From Neobacillus niacini (lineage in GTDB: Bacteria > Bacillota > Bacilli > Bacillales > Cytobacillaceae), in contig NZ_JACWFG010000003.1 in assembly GCF_019749295.1 (NCBI RefSeq), forward strand, positions 181,800-245,799: a DNA stretch of 64,000 nt, given 5' to 3'. Made by a program: the position numbers and the translations under genes. Shown here one piece after another: positions 43,463-53,610 of the stretch. Every line of letters begins with the position of its first letter. Position 1 is the stretch's first letter. Under the pieces are notes generated by a model. That model saw nothing but the letters and a program-made list of their open reading frames with translations. It did no database searches and had not been told where the DNA came from.

Positions 43463-44368
43463 CTATTTAGTTACAGAGCAGATGGCGAGTGCGAGTGAGT
43501 ATAATTTACTTTCCGCCGAATCAGCCCTAGAGGTTAATACAATTGGAGCCTTTGCTCCTGAAATAACAGCTCCTACCTTTGCTTTTGCAAAGTAAATTAA
43601 TGACTTATATAAGACATTTCCAACTTCAATAGTAGGAACTAATAATATATCAGCTTTTCCCGCTACTTCACTATGAATCCCTTTGTGTTCAGCAGCTATT
43701 GCAGATACGGCATTATCTAATGCTAATGGTCCATCCACAATACAATCTGTGATTTGTCCTCGTTTATTCATAACACTTAATGCAGCGGCATCAATAGTCG
43801 CTTGCATGGCTGGATTCACTACTTCAACGGCCGCTATTGGAGCAACCTTGGGATATTCTATTCCAATTGCCCTTGCCAGTGTTGCTGCATTTTTAATTAT
43901 TTGAACCTTCTGTTCTAAATCAGGGGCAATATTCATTCCAGCGTCAGTAACAATAGTAAATCGATTGAAATCCGGAACCTCAAAGACTGCTGTATGCGAA
44001 AGGACATTTCCTGTCCTAAGACCGTACTGTTTATTTAAAACTGCTTTTAAAAGGATACTCGTTGGGATATTCCCTTTCATTAGTACAGTTGCTTCTTTAT
44101 TGGATACAGCCCTGACTGCCAGCTCAGCAGCCAGTATGTTTGACTCAGCATGAATAACAGTAAGCGTTCTATTTACGTTTTTAATCTCATAATAAACACT
44201 TAGAATAGTTTCAATTTTTTCTTTATCGCCAAATAAAATAAAGTTGGCTAGATTACGGTTTAACGCCTCAATAACTGCCTTAATGACTTCTTCATCTTCT
44301 GCCGCCGCAACAGCTACCGTATTCCCTTCAAGTTGGGTTGCTTTGTTTATCAGTGATTCAAGCAACAA
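43463..44368 (-). CDS. ptb: Phosphate butyryltransferase
   Basis: A 301-residue phosphotransacylase: the [10 protein letters not shown] start region, [21 protein letters not shown] and the C-terminal [15 protein letters not shown] place the start at a TTG (44368), about 11 nt after AAAGGG, because that gives the usual family length. The upstream ATG at 44419 would lie before the predicted transcription start of the sigma-54 promoter. First gene of the bkd structural operon. Confidence 0.88.
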   Translation of the reverse strand: MLLESLINKATQLEGNTVAVAAAEDEEVIKAVIEALNRNLANFILFGDKEKIETILSVYYEIKNVNRTLTVIHAESNILAAELAVRAVSNKEATVLMKGNIPTSILLKAVLNKQYGLRTGNVLSHTAVFEVPDFNRFTIVTDAGMNIAPDLEQKVQIIKNAATLARAIGIEYPKVAPIAAVEVVNPAMQATIDAAALSVMNKRGQITDCIVDGPLALDNAVSAIAAEHKGIHSEVAGKADILLVPTIEVGNVLYKSLIYFAKAKVGAVISGAKAPIVLTSRADSAESKLYSLALAICSVTK

Positions 44369-44417
44369 GTTGTCATCAACCCTTTCTTTTCTACAGCTGC
44401 AACTCCATATATGTACC

Positions 44418-44435
44418 ATGCAATATTTGTGCCAA
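44418..44435 (-). promoter_or_regulatory. Sigma-54 (SigL) promoter of the bkd operon
   Basis: On the minus strand TTGGCACAAATATTGCAT gives TTGGCAC-N5-TTGCAT, a full match to the -24/-12 consensus. Transcription would start near 44408. The sigma-54 activator bkdR is the next gene upstream. Confidence 0.93.
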
Positions 44436-44448
44436 ATTGATTTTTTAC

Positions 44449-44462
44449 TGAAAACGCTTTAA
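44449..44462 (-). promoter_or_regulatory. Candidate CcpA cre site near the bkd promoter
   Basis: TGAAAACGCTTTAA agrees with the cre pattern TGWAANCGNTNWCA except near its 3' end. It lies 14-27 bp upstream of the -24 element, where it could also interfere with the activator. A single match by eye. Confidence 0.35.
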
Positions 44463-44503
44463 TTCTCGTTACAACTCCTGCAATTTACTTCATACTGTGA
44501 AAA

Positions 44504-46579
44504 TTATTGCATGCTATTATTTTCAATTTTGTACTTTTCAAGTTTATAATAAAGATTTCTCACCGATAGACCAAGCGCTTTTGCAGTTGCCGTTTTATTT
44601 CCATTCAAACGTTGAAGTGTTTGCTGAATTATTTCAGTTTCATACTCTTCAACCATATCGGTTAGGGAACGATTTTGTTGAACGGGTTCATTAACATCAG
44701 TTATTAGTGGTTCACTTCCCGCTTTTTTAGGCCTCAGTTCCGGGAGGTGATGGACATTAATGAATGTTTCATAATAATTCATAAAAATCATCGCTCTGCC
44801 AAGAATATTCTCTAGTTCCCTTACATTTCCCGGCCAATCATAATTTATTAATTTGAGAATTGCTGCTTGGGTAACGCCCTCCACATTTCTTCCATAGTCT
44901 CGATTAATTTTCTGAATAATTCTTTCACACAATATCGGAATCTCTTGTTTACGATTCCGTAGCGGGGGTATATGTATTGGCATACGATTTAAACGATAGT
45001 ATAAGTCTTCCCTAAATGAACCTTTTGCAATTCCTTTTTCAAGATTCACATGTGTCGCCGCTATGATTCGAACATTTATCGGAACAGGCTTTGTACCACC
45101 TACACGCATAATTTCGTTTTCTTGAAGCACTCTTAATAGTTTTGCCTGTGTATTTGCTGAAAGTTCACCAATTTCATCCAAGAAAATACTACCGTTATTT
45201 GCCTCTTCAAAAAATCCTCGTTTCCCTCCCCTTTTTGCCCCTGAAAACGCCCCCTCTTCGTAGCCAAATAGTTCACTTTCTAGAAGAGACTCAGAAATAG
45301 CAGCACAATTCACACGGATAAATTTGTTATATTTTCGATCACTAGCATTATGTATAGCATGAGCAAACAATTCTTTTCCTGTGCCAGATTCACCTCGTAA
45401 CAGAACTGTCGCAGGTGTTTTTGCTCCCAGCTTTGCCTGTTCAATGGCAAGCGTCATTTCCTCGGAGCTGCCGATTATATCCTCAAATGTATATTTCGCT
45501 TCAAGTGTACGGATGATTTGCCTGGCACGGGTTAATTCCCTATTTAAGTTTTTTATCTCTGACATGTCATGAATAACACCCACACTGCCTTTTAATATCC
45601 CTTTTACAATAATCGGTGCTACATTAACGATAACTTCTCGTTTATTAGCACCTACTCGCATTGGGACCCCGCGGACTGCTCTTCTTGTTTGGAGTACTTT
45701 CATATGCATACTTTCACCTTCAGATATATCAGCAGTCGCAGGATGTCCGATAACCTGTTCCTGTGTAAGACCTGTAAGACGCGTATATGCTGGATTAATG
45801 AGAATACCCCTGCCATTTTCATCAACTACTGAGATGGCATCGTCACTAGACTGGATAATAGCTTGCAGCATTGTTTGTATTTCTTTTAAATCGGTTATCT
45901 TTTCTGCAAGATTCACCACTTCTGTGATATCTTTAAAAACGGCAAATGCTCCTATTAAGGTTCCGTTCTCTTCAATGATAGGAATACGTGTGGTAATAAT
46001 CTTCCGACCGTTTCCCAAGATCATTTCTTGGTTCGTCTCTGTCCTTCTAGTTTCAAGAATTAAAGGCAGCCTGCTTTCAGGTATAACCTCCATCACATAT
46101 TTCCCAAGGGCTTGCTCACGTTTAACATTCGTCATTTCTTCGGCCCGGTTATTGAATAATATAACAAAGCCCTGGGCATCGATCACCAGCATCCCATCAT
46201 TGGCGGCATTAAAGATTAACTCTTGTTGATAAGAGGCATTTTGGTGTTTAACAATTAATTCTTCTTTCTCTTCAAGGAGCCTTACAAGAAGAAAGGCTAC
46301 ACTGCCAGGTATCAGGACTGTTTTCTTGTTTTTGGCATTTCTTAATTCTTGAAATACCTTTTCACTTCCAGTTACCTCAATGATAATATCGATGTTTTCA
46401 TTTAAAAAAGGCTTCCAGTCTGTACCAGTTTTTAGTCCCTCATTTTGTGCAATCATAATCCCTGGTGCATCCAAGTTTCTGTCAATCACGACCTGAACTT
46501 TTAAAACTTCCGTTTCATTGAGTAATTTAAGGATCGCTGTACCGCCCTTTCCGGCCCCAACAATCATAACATTTTGCAT
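44504..46579 (-). CDS. bkdR: Sigma-54-dependent activator BkdR
   Basis: A 691-residue enhancer-binding protein. Residues 1-100 form a Rossmann-like NAD(P)-binding fold ([17 protein letters not shown]). Two PAS domains follow (about 120-220 and 240-340). The AAA+ domain has Walker A GESGTGKE (396-403), a GAFSGA loop (443-448, the sigma-54 contact, Ser in place of Thr) and Walker [10 protein letters not shown] Fis-type HTH closes the protein ([20 protein letters not shown]). It should activate the SigL promoter directly downstream in response to branched-chain compounds. Confidence 0.92.
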   Translation of the reverse strand: MQNVMIVGAGKGGTAILKLLNETEVLKVQVVIDRNLDAPGIMIAQNEGLKTGTDWKPFLNENIDIIIEVTGSEKVFQELRNAKNKKTVLIPGSVAFLLVRLLEEKEELIVKHQNASYQQELIFNAANDGMLVIDAQGFVILFNNRAEEMTNVKREQALGKYVMEVIPESRLPLILETRRTETNQEMILGNGRKIITTRIPIIEENGTLIGAFAVFKDITEVVNLAEKITDLKEIQTMLQAIIQSSDDAISVVDENGRGILINPAYTRLTGLTQEQVIGHPATADISEGESMHMKVLQTRRAVRGVPMRVGANKREVIVNVAPIIVKGILKGSVGVIHDMSEIKNLNRELTRARQIIRTLEAKYTFEDIIGSSEEMTLAIEQAKLGAKTPATVLLRGESGTGKELFAHAIHNASDRKYNKFIRVNCAAISESLLESELFGYEEGAFSGAKRGGKRGFFEEANNGSIFLDEIGELSANTQAKLLRVLQENEIMRVGGTKPVPINVRIIAATHVNLEKGIAKGSFREDLYYRLNRMPIHIPPLRNRKQEIPILCERIIQKINRDYGRNVEGVTQAAILKLINYDWPGNVRELENILGRAMIFMNYYETFINVHHLPELRPKKAGSEPLITDVNEPVQQNRSLTDMVEEYETEIIQQTLQRLNGNKTATAKALGLSVRNLYYKLEKYKIENNSMQ

Positions 46580-46685
46580 TTTTTCGCCCCTTTATTATAT
46601 TTGAAAAAAAGAAAACTTTTTCACACCAACATAATCGAAAACATGCAATATTTTTCATTATCTATTCTATATTTTTTTTGAATCC

Positions 46686-46713
46686 TTGACAAATTATATC
46701 TTTATACTAATAT
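46686..46713 (+). promoter_or_regulatory. Candidate SigA promoter of yqzF
   Basis: TTGACA (46686-46691) and TAATAT (46708-46713), 16-bp spacer, 55 bases before yqzF. Confidence 0.45.
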
Positions 46714-46767
46714 TTTTCTTGAGGGTAAAAGTCATTCGACTTACTATACAATTGGAAGGATTAAATT

Positions 46768-47004
46768 ATGAAGCGGATTGTTGCTCTACTTATATTAGTA
46801 ATTCCTGGTTTTTTAGCTGGATATGGGATCAAATTAATGCGTGATATGACATTCGGTATTCTTCAAAGCCCAATCCCATTCTTATGGCTACAATTTCTTT
46901 TAGGTCTTGTCCTTTTCCTAGGTGGATTAGCGTTCGTCGCAGGATTTATTTTTCACCGTGACCGAAAGAGGAACAATGTGCAGGACAGGTTTAAGAATAA
47001 ATAA
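46768..47004 (+). CDS. yqzF: YqzF family membrane protein (DUF2627)
   Basis: A 78-residue protein with two membrane helices (about 3-22 and 40-66) separated by LMRDMTFGILQSP, and a basic C-terminal tail (HRDRKRNN). The sequence matches the DUF2627 family; the function is unknown. The ATG follows a GGAAGGA site. Located next to yqiK as in B. subtilis. Confidence 0.82.
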   Translation: MKRIVALLILVIPGFLAGYGIKLMRDMTFGILQSPIPFLWLQFLLGLVLFLGGLAFVAGFIFHRDRKRNNVQDRFKNK

Positions 47005-47028
47005 AAAGAGGCCGTCAAGGTCTCTTTT
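47003..47028. terminator. Convergent terminator between yqzF and yqiK
   Basis: AAAGAGGCC-GTCAA-GGTCTCTTT (one G-U pair) with A/T tails; it overlaps the yqiK stop. Confidence 0.75.
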
Positions 47029-47752
47029 CATATTGTTTCTTAAATTTTAAAGCTTTAACTGGGTCATCCGTAATAAGCGATGTACAATTGAGCTTAAATA
47101 ACCTATGCATGTCAGCCTCTTTATTCACCGTATACGGTCTTACTGCAATACCATTTTCAATCGCAGCTTCAATAATTTCATCTGATACCGAGGCTAACTT
47201 CGGATGGATTCCTCGTGCTCTAATGGATTGCGCATAAACCCAGGGCATATAGATTCGTTCATTAAATAAGGGGGCTGTCTCAATTTCAGCTGCCATTCGA
47301 TAACTTAAAACAATGCTATAATGATTAAAAGAAGAAATGATAATCCGATTGCTTAAGTTATATTTTCGAACAAGTTGAATTACCTTTTCTTCCATACCTT
47401 CATACGGTATTAAATTATTTTTCAGCTCAATATTACAAATTAATCGATTGGATTGCATCCATTCTAAAACTTCAATTAATGACGGGATTGGCTCTTTTTT
47501 TATACCTTTTTTGTTTGCATTGAACTTTCGTATTTCTTTAAATAAAAAGTTTTTTACCAAACCATTGCCGCTGGTGGTTCTATCGATTTTTTCATCATGA
47601 ATGACAACCACTTCGCCGTCTTTTGTTAATTGGACATCAAGCTCTAAGCCATCTGCACCAGCCTTTTCAGCCGCAATGAAAGCACTCATGGTATTTTCAG
47701 CAAAAGCTGCAGAATAACCTCGATGCGCTAATATCTGTGTCATCTTTTTCAC
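47015..47752 (-). CDS. yqiK: Glycerophosphodiester phosphodiesterase YqiK
   Basis: A 245-residue GDPD-fold enzyme. The catalytic set is intact: AHRGYS near residue 10, ENTMSAF, the metal triad in DGLELDVQLTKDGEVVVIHD, and NIELKN. It hydrolyses glycerophosphodiesters to glycerol 3-phosphate and an alcohol. No signal peptide, so cytosolic. Diverges from the yycC-like gene. Confidence 0.9.
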   Translation of the reverse strand: MKKMTQILAHRGYSAAFAENTMSAFIAAEKAGADGLELDVQLTKDGEVVVIHDEKIDRTTSGNGLVKNFLFKEIRKFNANKKGIKKEPIPSLIEVLEWMQSNRLICNIELKNNLIPYEGMEEKVIQLVRKYNLSNRIIISSFNHYSIVLSYRMAAEIETAPLFNERIYMPWVYAQSIRARGIHPKLASVSDEIIEAAIENGIAVRPYTVNKEADMHRLFKLNCTSLITDDPVKALKFKKQYEKRP

Positions 47753-47785
47753 TTCCCAACTAAATGAATGGAGGTAACTCTCGGA

Positions 47786-47923
47786 ATGAAACCTTTACAA
47801 TTATCACCTGAAACTGCCGTTAAACTTGCAGAGAAATTAGGTGTTCCATTAGAACATCTTATGCATATGCCTCAGCATATACTTATTAAAAAATTGGTGG
47901 AACTAGAAAAGGAAAATAAATAA
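47786..47923 (+). CDS. YycC-like small protein
   Basis: A 45-residue protein, MKPLQLSPETAVKLAEKLG, continuing with VPLEHLMHMPQHIL. It resembles the YycC family (B. subtilis YycC, about 46 residues), which has a helix-turn-helix-like N-terminal helix pair and an unknown function. The ATG at 47786 has GGAGG 11 nt upstream and a strong terminator follows. In B. subtilis yycC is elsewhere, so the placement here differs. Confidence 0.75.
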   Translation: MKPLQLSPETAVKLAEKLGVPLEHLMHMPQHILIKKLVELEKENK

Positions 47924-47934
47924 CATTTATACAT

Positions 47935-47976
47935 AAAAAAGCCTTCATTTATCAAAAGATGAAGGCTTTTTTTCAT
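47935..47976. terminator. Convergent terminator between the yycC-like gene and spo0A
   Basis: AAAAAAGCCTTCAT/ATGAAGGCTTTTTT, a perfect stem of at least 14 bp, with T-runs in both directions. Confidence 0.9.
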
Positions 47977-47989
47977 TTTATTGATCTTT

Positions 47990-48781
47990 TCAAGAAGCCT
48001 TATGCTCCAGGCGCAGCTTATCCGCAACCATCGCAATAAACTCTGAGTTCGTAGGCTTAGCCTTTGACATGCTTACCGTGTACCCGAATAGAGAAGAAAT
48101 GGAATCGATATTTCCACGGCTCCAAGCTACTTCAATAGCATGGCGTATAGCACGTTCCACACGGCTTGCTGTGGTGTTATATTTCTTTGCAATATCAGGA
48201 TATAATACCTTTGTAATTGAGCCTAGTAATTCAATATCATTATAAACCATTGAAATGGCTTCTCGTAGATATAAGTATCCTTTGATATGTGCCGGAACAC
48301 CAATTTCATGGATAATGCTTGTAATACTTGCATCTAGGTTTCTTGGTTTATTTTCTGTATGGGAACGATAATTTCCAGTCGGAGCCTTACGACTAACTTG
48401 ACTGCTTTTTCCACTTACTTGACGGATATGATTCCCTAAATTCTCCATATCAAAAGGCTTTAGGATAAAATAAGACGCACCAAGCTCTACTGCCTTCTTC
48501 GTGACGTCTTCTTGTCCAAATGCAGTCAACATAATAACATTTGGAATTGCGCCCTTCTTAACCTCTCTAAGGCGCTCTAAAACGGCCAGCCCGTCGAGAT
48601 GTGGCATAATAATATCTAAAACGAGTACATCCGTATCTGTTGATTCAAGAAGTTCTAAACAATCCTGCCCATTGTGTGCAATACCAGCAATCTCCATATC
48701 TTCTTGGGAAGAAATATACTCCTCTAATAATCCCACTAATTCCCTATTATCGTCCACGACACAAACTTTAATCTTTTTCAC
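47990..48781 (-). CDS. spo0A: Sporulation master regulator Spo0A
   Basis: A 263-residue response regulator. The receiver domain has acidic D10/D11, phospho-acceptor D56 (LVLDIIMP) and K108 (FILKPFD). After a Ser/Arg-rich hinge, the C-terminal effector has the Spo0A DNA-binding helix [20 protein letters not shown] and the conserved [19 protein letters not shown]. Phosphorylated Spo0A binds TGTCGAA boxes. The promoter region contains such boxes and a sigma-H promoter. It follows spoIVB as in all Bacillus. Confidence 0.97.
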   Translation of the reverse strand: MKKIKVCVVDDNRELVGLLEEYISSQEDMEIAGIAHNGQDCLELLESTDTDVLVLDIIMPHLDGLAVLERLREVKKGAIPNVIMLTAFGQEDVTKKAVELGASYFILKPFDMENLGNHIRQVSGKSSQVSRKAPTGNYRSHTENKPRNLDASITSIIHEIGVPAHIKGYLYLREAISMVYNDIELLGSITKVLYPDIAKKYNTTASRVERAIRHAIEVAWSRGNIDSISSLFGYTVSMSKAKPTNSEFIAMVADKLRLEHKAS

Positions 48782-48863
48782 CTTATATCCTCCTCAAATC
48801 CAAAATGGATTATATCTCTATTTAACATTAATTTCATTCTCTTAATTCTATTCTAAATTAGAA

Positions 48864-48888
48864 ATTCGACAATGCAACTAAAATTCCT
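48864..48888 (-). promoter_or_regulatory. Sigma-H promoter of spo0A
   Basis: On the minus strand AGGAATT (48882-48888), 14 bp, then GAAT (48864-48867) fits the sigma-H pattern AGGAWWT-N12-14-GAAT. It lies about 85 bases before the spo0A start and overlaps a 0A box. Confidence 0.75.
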
Positions 48889-49001
48889 CTAGTTTTTTTA
48901 ATATTTCTTAAAATAGTGAGAAAATCTCATCTTTTCTTTGTTTTACTTTAAATTTCGACTAAATTCGCATATATTCCTATTTATACCATATTTTTGTCGA
49001 A
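48865..49001. promoter_or_regulatory. Spo0A boxes upstream of spo0A
   Basis: Two exact TGTCGAA boxes: 48865-48871 (minus strand, overlapping the sigma-H -10) and 48995-49001 (plus strand). A near match AGTCGAA is at 48954-48960 (minus). This fits the multi-box autoregulated promoter of B. subtilis spo0A. The gap 48782-49018 holds nothing else I recognise. Confidence 0.7.
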
Positions 49002-49017
49002 TAATCTTTATGTAAAA

Positions 49018-49046
49018 ATAAAATAGGCGAAACTCGCCTATTTTAT
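49018..49046 (-). terminator. Terminator after spoIVB
   Basis: AAAATAGGCGA-GTT-TCGCCTATTTT on the minus strand followed by ATTTTTA. Confidence 0.85.
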
Positions 49047-49059
49047 TTTATATAATCAA

Positions 49060-50349
49060 TTAACTTGCTTTTTCCTTTGGTGTTTCATATATGTTAATTC
49101 CTGCTTCACTTAACATCCATTCAATGTGAACTCCATAACCAGAGGTTGGATCATTGACAAAGACATGTGTTACTGCTCCGATTAGCTTTCCATCCTGGAT
49201 AATTGGACTTCCGCTCATCCCTTGAACGATTCCGCCCGTTTTCTCCAGTAGCTTTGGATCAGTTACTTTTATAACCATGCCTTTTGTTGCTGGAAATTTC
49301 TGCGGGATAGTGCTGACAATTTCAATTTCAAATTCTTCGACCCTGTCATCATTTACCACTGTAAGGATTTTTGCTGGACCTTCCTTAACTTGGTGAGATA
49401 ACGCGATTGGCAGCGGCTTATCCATAATTCCATTCTTTAACTCTTTATTTAACACACCAAATATGCCAAATGGACTATTTTTTGTGATGTTTCCGACAAT
49501 TTCACGGTCTGAAGAGAATCTAGCCAGCTTTTCTCCTGGGTCCCCGTTACTCCCTTTTTCGATGGAGGTAACTGTAGAACGAACGATTTGACCATCTTCC
49601 ACTACAATAGGCTTCTTTGTATCCATATCTGAAATAACGTGCCCTAAGGCACCATATTTTTTTGATTGTGGATGAACAAATGTCATTGTTCCAATTCCTG
49701 CTGCTGAATCGCGAATATACAATCCAAGCTTATAGGAGTTTTCTCCCTTATCTTTCAAGGGAGTAAGTTTCGTTTTGAACTTACCACTTTCCCTGCTAAT
49801 AACCATATCTAATGCTTCTCCACTTTGTCCTGCATTTTGTACAAAGGGAGCCACATCTGTCATCTTTTCAATTTTGCTTCCATTAATTTCTGTAATAATA
49901 TCACCGATTTTGATTCCTGCAATTTCTCCAGGGGATTTTTTCCCATCTTCTGTATTAACTAAATGGTGGCCTACGACCAATACGCCAACCGTATTTAATT
50001 TAACACCGATGGATTGTCCTCCTGGCTTAACTCTGAAATCCTTTAGAACGTTAACATCGACCTTTTTAACGGGTATTCCTGCAAATTCTAATAACATTTC
50101 CTCGTTACCTTTTTCGCTTGCTATAAAGGAAACATTGTTTTTATCTTGTTCAAGTGTGATGTTTGAATTGAGAGACACTAAAGAGGCTGATACCGGTACA
50201 GCCTTTTGGAAAGTATAATCTTGTCCTTCAAAGACTGTAATGGTCTTTGGTATATCAAGGTACTGCTGAAATGGCTGAAAAAAAAGAACGCTGATTAATG
50301 AAACAAGGAGAATTCCACCAATGATCTTTCTAATTATTTCTAACTTCAA
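49060..50349 (-). CDS. spoIVB: SpoIVB serine peptidase
   Basis: A 429-residue S55-family protease secreted by the forespore to trigger pro-sigma-K processing. It has an N-terminal membrane anchor (about 5-25), a PDZ domain (about 115-200: [19 protein letters not shown]) and a trypsin-like domain with the His in ALGHVISD and nucleophile Ser in QGMSGSPI. The start is uncertain: TTG at 50349 sits 10 nt after GAGGAG, whereas GTG at 50358 almost touches it. A sigma-F-like -10 (GGCAAAATTA) occurs about 65 bp upstream, but its -35 is poor. Confidence 0.92.
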   Translation of the reverse strand: MKLEIIRKIIGGILLVSLISVLFFQPFQQYLDIPKTITVFEGQDYTFQKAVPVSASLVSLNSNITLEQDKNNVSFIASEKGNEEMLLEFAGIPVKKVDVNVLKDFRVKPGGQSIGVKLNTVGVLVVGHHLVNTEDGKKSPGEIAGIKIGDIITEINGSKIEKMTDVAPFVQNAGQSGEALDMVISRESGKFKTKLTPLKDKGENSYKLGLYIRDSAAGIGTMTFVHPQSKKYGALGHVISDMDTKKPIVVEDGQIVRSTVTSIEKGSNGDPGEKLARFSSDREIVGNITKNSPFGIFGVLNKELKNGIMDKPLPIALSHQVKEGPAKILTVVNDDRVEEFEIEIVSTIPQKFPATKGMVIKVTDPKLLEKTGGIVQGMSGSPIIQDGKLIGAVTHVFVNDPTSGYGVHIEWMLSEAGINIYETPKEKAS

Positions 50350-50443
50350 AATCTTCACTCTCCTCGCTTCTGTTTCACTCTACATGTAAATGGCTACATC
50401 TTTAATTTTGCCTGCATCTGCGGCATTTATAACCGAAGACAAC

Positions 50444-50474
50444 ATAAAAAAGCTCCCCTATTTGGGAAGCTTTT
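50444..50474 (-). terminator. Terminator after recN
   Basis: On the minus strand AAGCTTCCC-AAATA-GGGGAGCTT (one wobble pair) followed by TTTT; it includes the recN stop. Confidence 0.75.
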
Positions 50475-52158
50475 CAATTTTTTTATTTTCTGAAGCTAAA
50501 AACAACAATTCTTCGGCATGTTTTTTAGTTAAATCGGTAATTTCAACACCAGAAATCATTCGACCAATTTCTTTTATTTTTTCTTCTACACTTAATGGAC
50601 TTACTGAAGTCTTTGTACGGCCTCCATCTGTCACCTTGGAAATAAACAAATGAGTGTCAGCCATTGCTGCTACTTGCGGTAAGTGAGAAATACACAATAC
50701 TTGCGAATCAACAGCTACTTTATATATTTTTTCAGCAATTGATTGTGCAACCCTGCCGCTCACACCAGTGTCAACCTCATCAAAGATAATAGAAGTAACG
50801 CCTTGATGCTTAGAAAAAATACTCTTTAGCGCTAACATAATTCTTGATAATTCGCCGCCAGAAGCAATCTTAGATAAAGGTTTTAATGGTTCACCAGGGT
50901 TTGTAGTAATATAAAACTCAACGTGATCAACACCATTTTTTGTAAAATGTGGTAAGACAGATTCAAAGCGAATTTCAAATACAGTTTTTGCCATGTATAG
51001 TTCTTTCAATTCATTATGGATTAAATGAGTAAGCTTATCAGCCCATCGTTTTCTGAGTTCAGTTAATTGTTTGGCTTCAAGTTTTAAGTCTTTCTGAATA
51101 GAAGCTAATTGCCTTTCTAACTGCCCTATATGGGTTTCTTTATTTTGCAGGGTTTCAATTTCTTCTTCAATTTTTGCTGCATATTCTAAAATTTCTTCTA
51201 TAGTTTTTCCATATTTCCGTTTCAATTGATTGATTTCATTTAATCTTTCTTCAATTTCATTTAATCGCTGCGGATCATATTCTAATTCATCAAGGTCATT
51301 TCTTAACGTCCGGGATGCATCCTCTAATTGATAAAAACAATTCATAACTGATTCATATACTTCCTTATATGATGAATCCAATTCTGCAGCGTCTTCGAGG
51401 TGTCCCATGACCATACTAATCCAATCAAGTCCTTTTTGTTCACCTGTCAGCGCATTATACCCCGATTGTATTGCCTCAAATACCCGCTCAAAATTCCCAA
51501 GTCTTCTTTTTTCTTCAAAAAGTATTTCGTCTTCTTGAAGCTTTAAATTCGCGTTTTGAATCTCCTCAAATTGAAATTGAATAAGATCTAGGCGATGTGC
51601 AGTTTTTTGCTCATTTTCACTTAATGATTTAAGCTTTTGAGAGGTTTGTTCATAGCGGCGGAACACCTCTTGGTATTCAGCGTGGGATTGAGAAATTTCC
51701 TCAAACCCAAATTGATCAAGCAATAGCAAATGTCTGGTTTCATCCATTAAATCTTGATGTTCATGCTGACTATGTATATCAACTAAGGTAGATCCCACTT
51801 CCCGAAGGGTTGATATGGTAACAAGCTTTCCGTTAATTCGGCACACACTTTTGCCTGAACGAGAAATATCTCTTCTTAATACAACCATACCCTCTTCAAT
51901 TTCAATACCAAATTCAAAGGCTTTTGAATGACAAGGATGGTGCTCATCTATTTGAAAAAGCCCTTCAATCTCTGCTTTTTCTTCCCCATGTCTGACAAAT
52001 TCTGCTGAACCTCTTCCGCCTACAAGTAAGTGAATGGCGTCAATAATAATTGATTTTCCTGCACCAGTTTCTCCTGTTAAAACGGTTAAGCCTTTATCGA
52101 ACGATACCGAGAGTGCCTCTATTATGGCAAAGTTCTTAATCGATAATTCTGATAACAA
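50458..52158 (-). CDS. recN: DNA repair protein RecN
   Basis: A 566-residue SMC-like ATPase for double-strand break repair. Walker A GETGAGKSI (about 29-37); central coiled coil (about 150-370); signature LSRIMLALK within SGGELSRIM; Walker B IIFDEVDTGVSG; ISHLPQVAAMAD near the end. It follows ahrC by 13 bp, the order in B. subtilis. No clear LexA box is visible upstream. Confidence 0.95.
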   Translation of the reverse strand: MLSELSIKNFAIIEALSVSFDKGLTVLTGETGAGKSIIIDAIHLLVGGRGSAEFVRHGEEKAEIEGLFQIDEHHPCHSKAFEFGIEIEEGMVVLRRDISRSGKSVCRINGKLVTISTLREVGSTLVDIHSQHEHQDLMDETRHLLLLDQFGFEEISQSHAEYQEVFRRYEQTSQKLKSLSENEQKTAHRLDLIQFQFEEIQNANLKLQEDEILFEEKRRLGNFERVFEAIQSGYNALTGEQKGLDWISMVMGHLEDAAELDSSYKEVYESVMNCFYQLEDASRTLRNDLDELEYDPQRLNEIEERLNEINQLKRKYGKTIEEILEYAAKIEEEIETLQNKETHIGQLERQLASIQKDLKLEAKQLTELRKRWADKLTHLIHNELKELYMAKTVFEIRFESVLPHFTKNGVDHVEFYITTNPGEPLKPLSKIASGGELSRIMLALKSIFSKHQGVTSIIFDEVDTGVSGRVAQSIAEKIYKVAVDSQVLCISHLPQVAAMADTHLFISKVTDGGRTKTSVSPLSVEEKIKEIGRMISGVEITDLTKKHAEELLFLASENKKIEKLPK

Positions 52159-52171
52159 GGTTTCAACCTCC

Positions 52172-52621
52172 CTATAGCATGTCTAGGAACCGATTTGTGA
52201 TTGTCTCTGTATCCTCCGGTGTACGACAGATAATTAAGATCGTATCGTCACCGCAGATGGTTCCTAATACTTCATCCCAGTCAAGGTTATCAAGTAAAGC
52301 ACCTATTGCCATAGCGTTTCCTGGCAAACATTTCATCACAAGCAAATGTCCAGCAGAATCAATTCGAACAAACGCATCCATTAATGATCTTTTTAATTTT
52401 TGTAAAGGGTTAAAGCGTTGGTCTGCCGGTAAGCTATATTTGTATCTGCCATCTAATAATGGGACTTTAACCAAGTGTAGTTCCTTGATGTCTCTAGAGA
52501 CAGTCGCTTGAGTTACGTTAAATCCCGCACTTTTTAATTCGTCAACTAGTTCATCCTGTGTTTCAATATCATTATTAGTGATAATTTCTCTTATCTTTAT
52601 ATGACGTTGACCTTTATTCAA
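52172..52621 (-). CDS. ahrC: Arginine repressor AhrC/ArgR
   Basis: A 149-residue arginine-responsive regulator. N-terminal winged helix with [20 protein letters not shown] and [14 protein letters not shown]-terminal hexamerisation/arginine domain with [32 protein letters not shown]. The start is TTG at 52621, giving [12 protein letters not shown] right after the initiator and exactly the B. subtilis length; GGGGTG lies upstream. It could act on the ARG-box-like sites before artP at 30.3 kb. Confidence 0.93.
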   Translation of the reverse strand: MNKGQRHIKIREIITNNDIETQDELVDELKSAGFNVTQATVSRDIKELHLVKVPLLDGRYKYSLPADQRFNPLQKLKRSLMDAFVRIDSAGHLLVMKCLPGNAMAIGALLDNLDWDEVLGTICGDDTILIICRTPEDTETITNRFLDML

Positions 52622-52744
52622 TCTATTCACCCCGTAATTATCAAAACATTTAGGTATTTTGTACAAAAATGTCGCTTATACCCATATGTTAGCCCATTTT
52701 GGTTAGGATGTACAATTATTATTGCAGAGAAAAAACGAATAATA

Positions 52745-52775
52745 AAAATAAAAGGATAAGCATATGCTCATCCTT
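52745..52775 (-). terminator. Terminator after yqxC
   Basis: On the minus strand AAGGATGAGC-ATAT-GCTTATCCTT (one G-U pair) followed by TTATTTTTATT; it overlaps the yqxC stop. Confidence 0.75.
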
Positions 52776-53607
52776 CTACATCTTGTTTTGATTTAAATTC
52801 CTGATGAGAGTCTTTCACAATTTGTGAAGGATCCTTTGGTAATAAATTTTTTCCTTTTTCTTGCTCACCCAGCCACTTGAGATGAAGAAGATACTCGATA
52901 TTACCATCTCCACCTGTTATTGGGGAATAGGATAAATTAACAGCATTATATCCCTGTTCAAGAGAGAAATCGACAATTTTGTTAACAACCTGTAAATGGA
53001 CCTTTTCATCACGAACGATACCCTTTTTACCAACTTGTTCACGCCCTGCCTCAAATTGCGGCTTAACCAGTGCAACAATATCACTATTAGGGACAAGAAG
53101 TGTTTTCAAAACAGGTAAAATAAGCTTTAGAGATATAAAAGAGACATCAATAGTTGCAAAGTTGGGCATTTCTCCTGCTAAATCCTTAGGTGTTACATAC
53201 CGAAAGTTGGTCCGTTCCATTACCACGACCCGTTCATCTTGACGCAGCTTCCAAGCAAGCTGATTGTAACCTACATCCAAGGCATATGACATCTTAGCAC
53301 CATTTTGCAAGGCACAGTCCGTAAAGCCCCCAGTTGATGCACCAATGTCAAGCATGGTTTTATCCTCGACAATAACATCAAAAACCTTTAGAGCCTTCTC
53401 AAGCTTTAGTCCACCCCGGCTAACATATGGAAGTACGTTGCCTTTTATCGTCAAAGGAATATCTACTTTCACTTTTTCTCCGGGTTTATCGAGACGTTCT
53501 TCATTCGAATAAACTAGTCCCGCCATTATTGAACGTTTTGCTTTTTCCCTTGTTTCCGCTAATCCTCTTTCAACTAATAACACATCTAAACGTTCTTTAT
53601 TCTTCAT
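52768..53607 (-). CDS. yqxC: TlyA family RNA methyltransferase YqxC
   Basis: A 279-residue protein with an N-terminal S4 RNA-binding domain (RLDVLLVERGLAETREKAKR) and an FtsJ-like SAM domain (LDIGASTGGFTDCALQNGA). By family it is a 2'-O-methyltransferase of rRNA (TlyA of mycobacteria), though some relatives act as haemolysin-like proteins and the activity in Bacillus is less clear. It follows dxs by 3 bp. Confidence 0.88.
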   Translation of the reverse strand: MKNKERLDVLLVERGLAETREKAKRSIMAGLVYSNEERLDKPGEKVKVDIPLTIKGNVLPYVSRGGLKLEKALKVFDVIVEDKTMLDIGASTGGFTDCALQNGAKMSYALDVGYNQLAWKLRQDERVVVMERTNFRYVTPKDLAGEMPNFATIDVSFISLKLILPVLKTLLVPNSDIVALVKPQFEAGREQVGKKGIVRDEKVHLQVVNKIVDFSLEQGYNAVNLSYSPITGGDGNIEYLLHLKWLGEQEKGKNLLPKDPSQIVKDSHQEFKSKQDVEG

Positions 53608-53610
53608 TCC

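Noticed and set aside
50370..50430. Sigma-F or sigma-G promoter of spoIVB
   Set aside because: A GGCAAAATTA -10 is present but no acceptable -35 at the right distance, so it is only mentioned with the gene.
52640..52740. ARG box upstream of ahrC (possible autoregulation)
   Set aside because: The best match around 52720 (TGCAATAATAATTGTA) agrees with the consensus at only about 8 of 18 positions.
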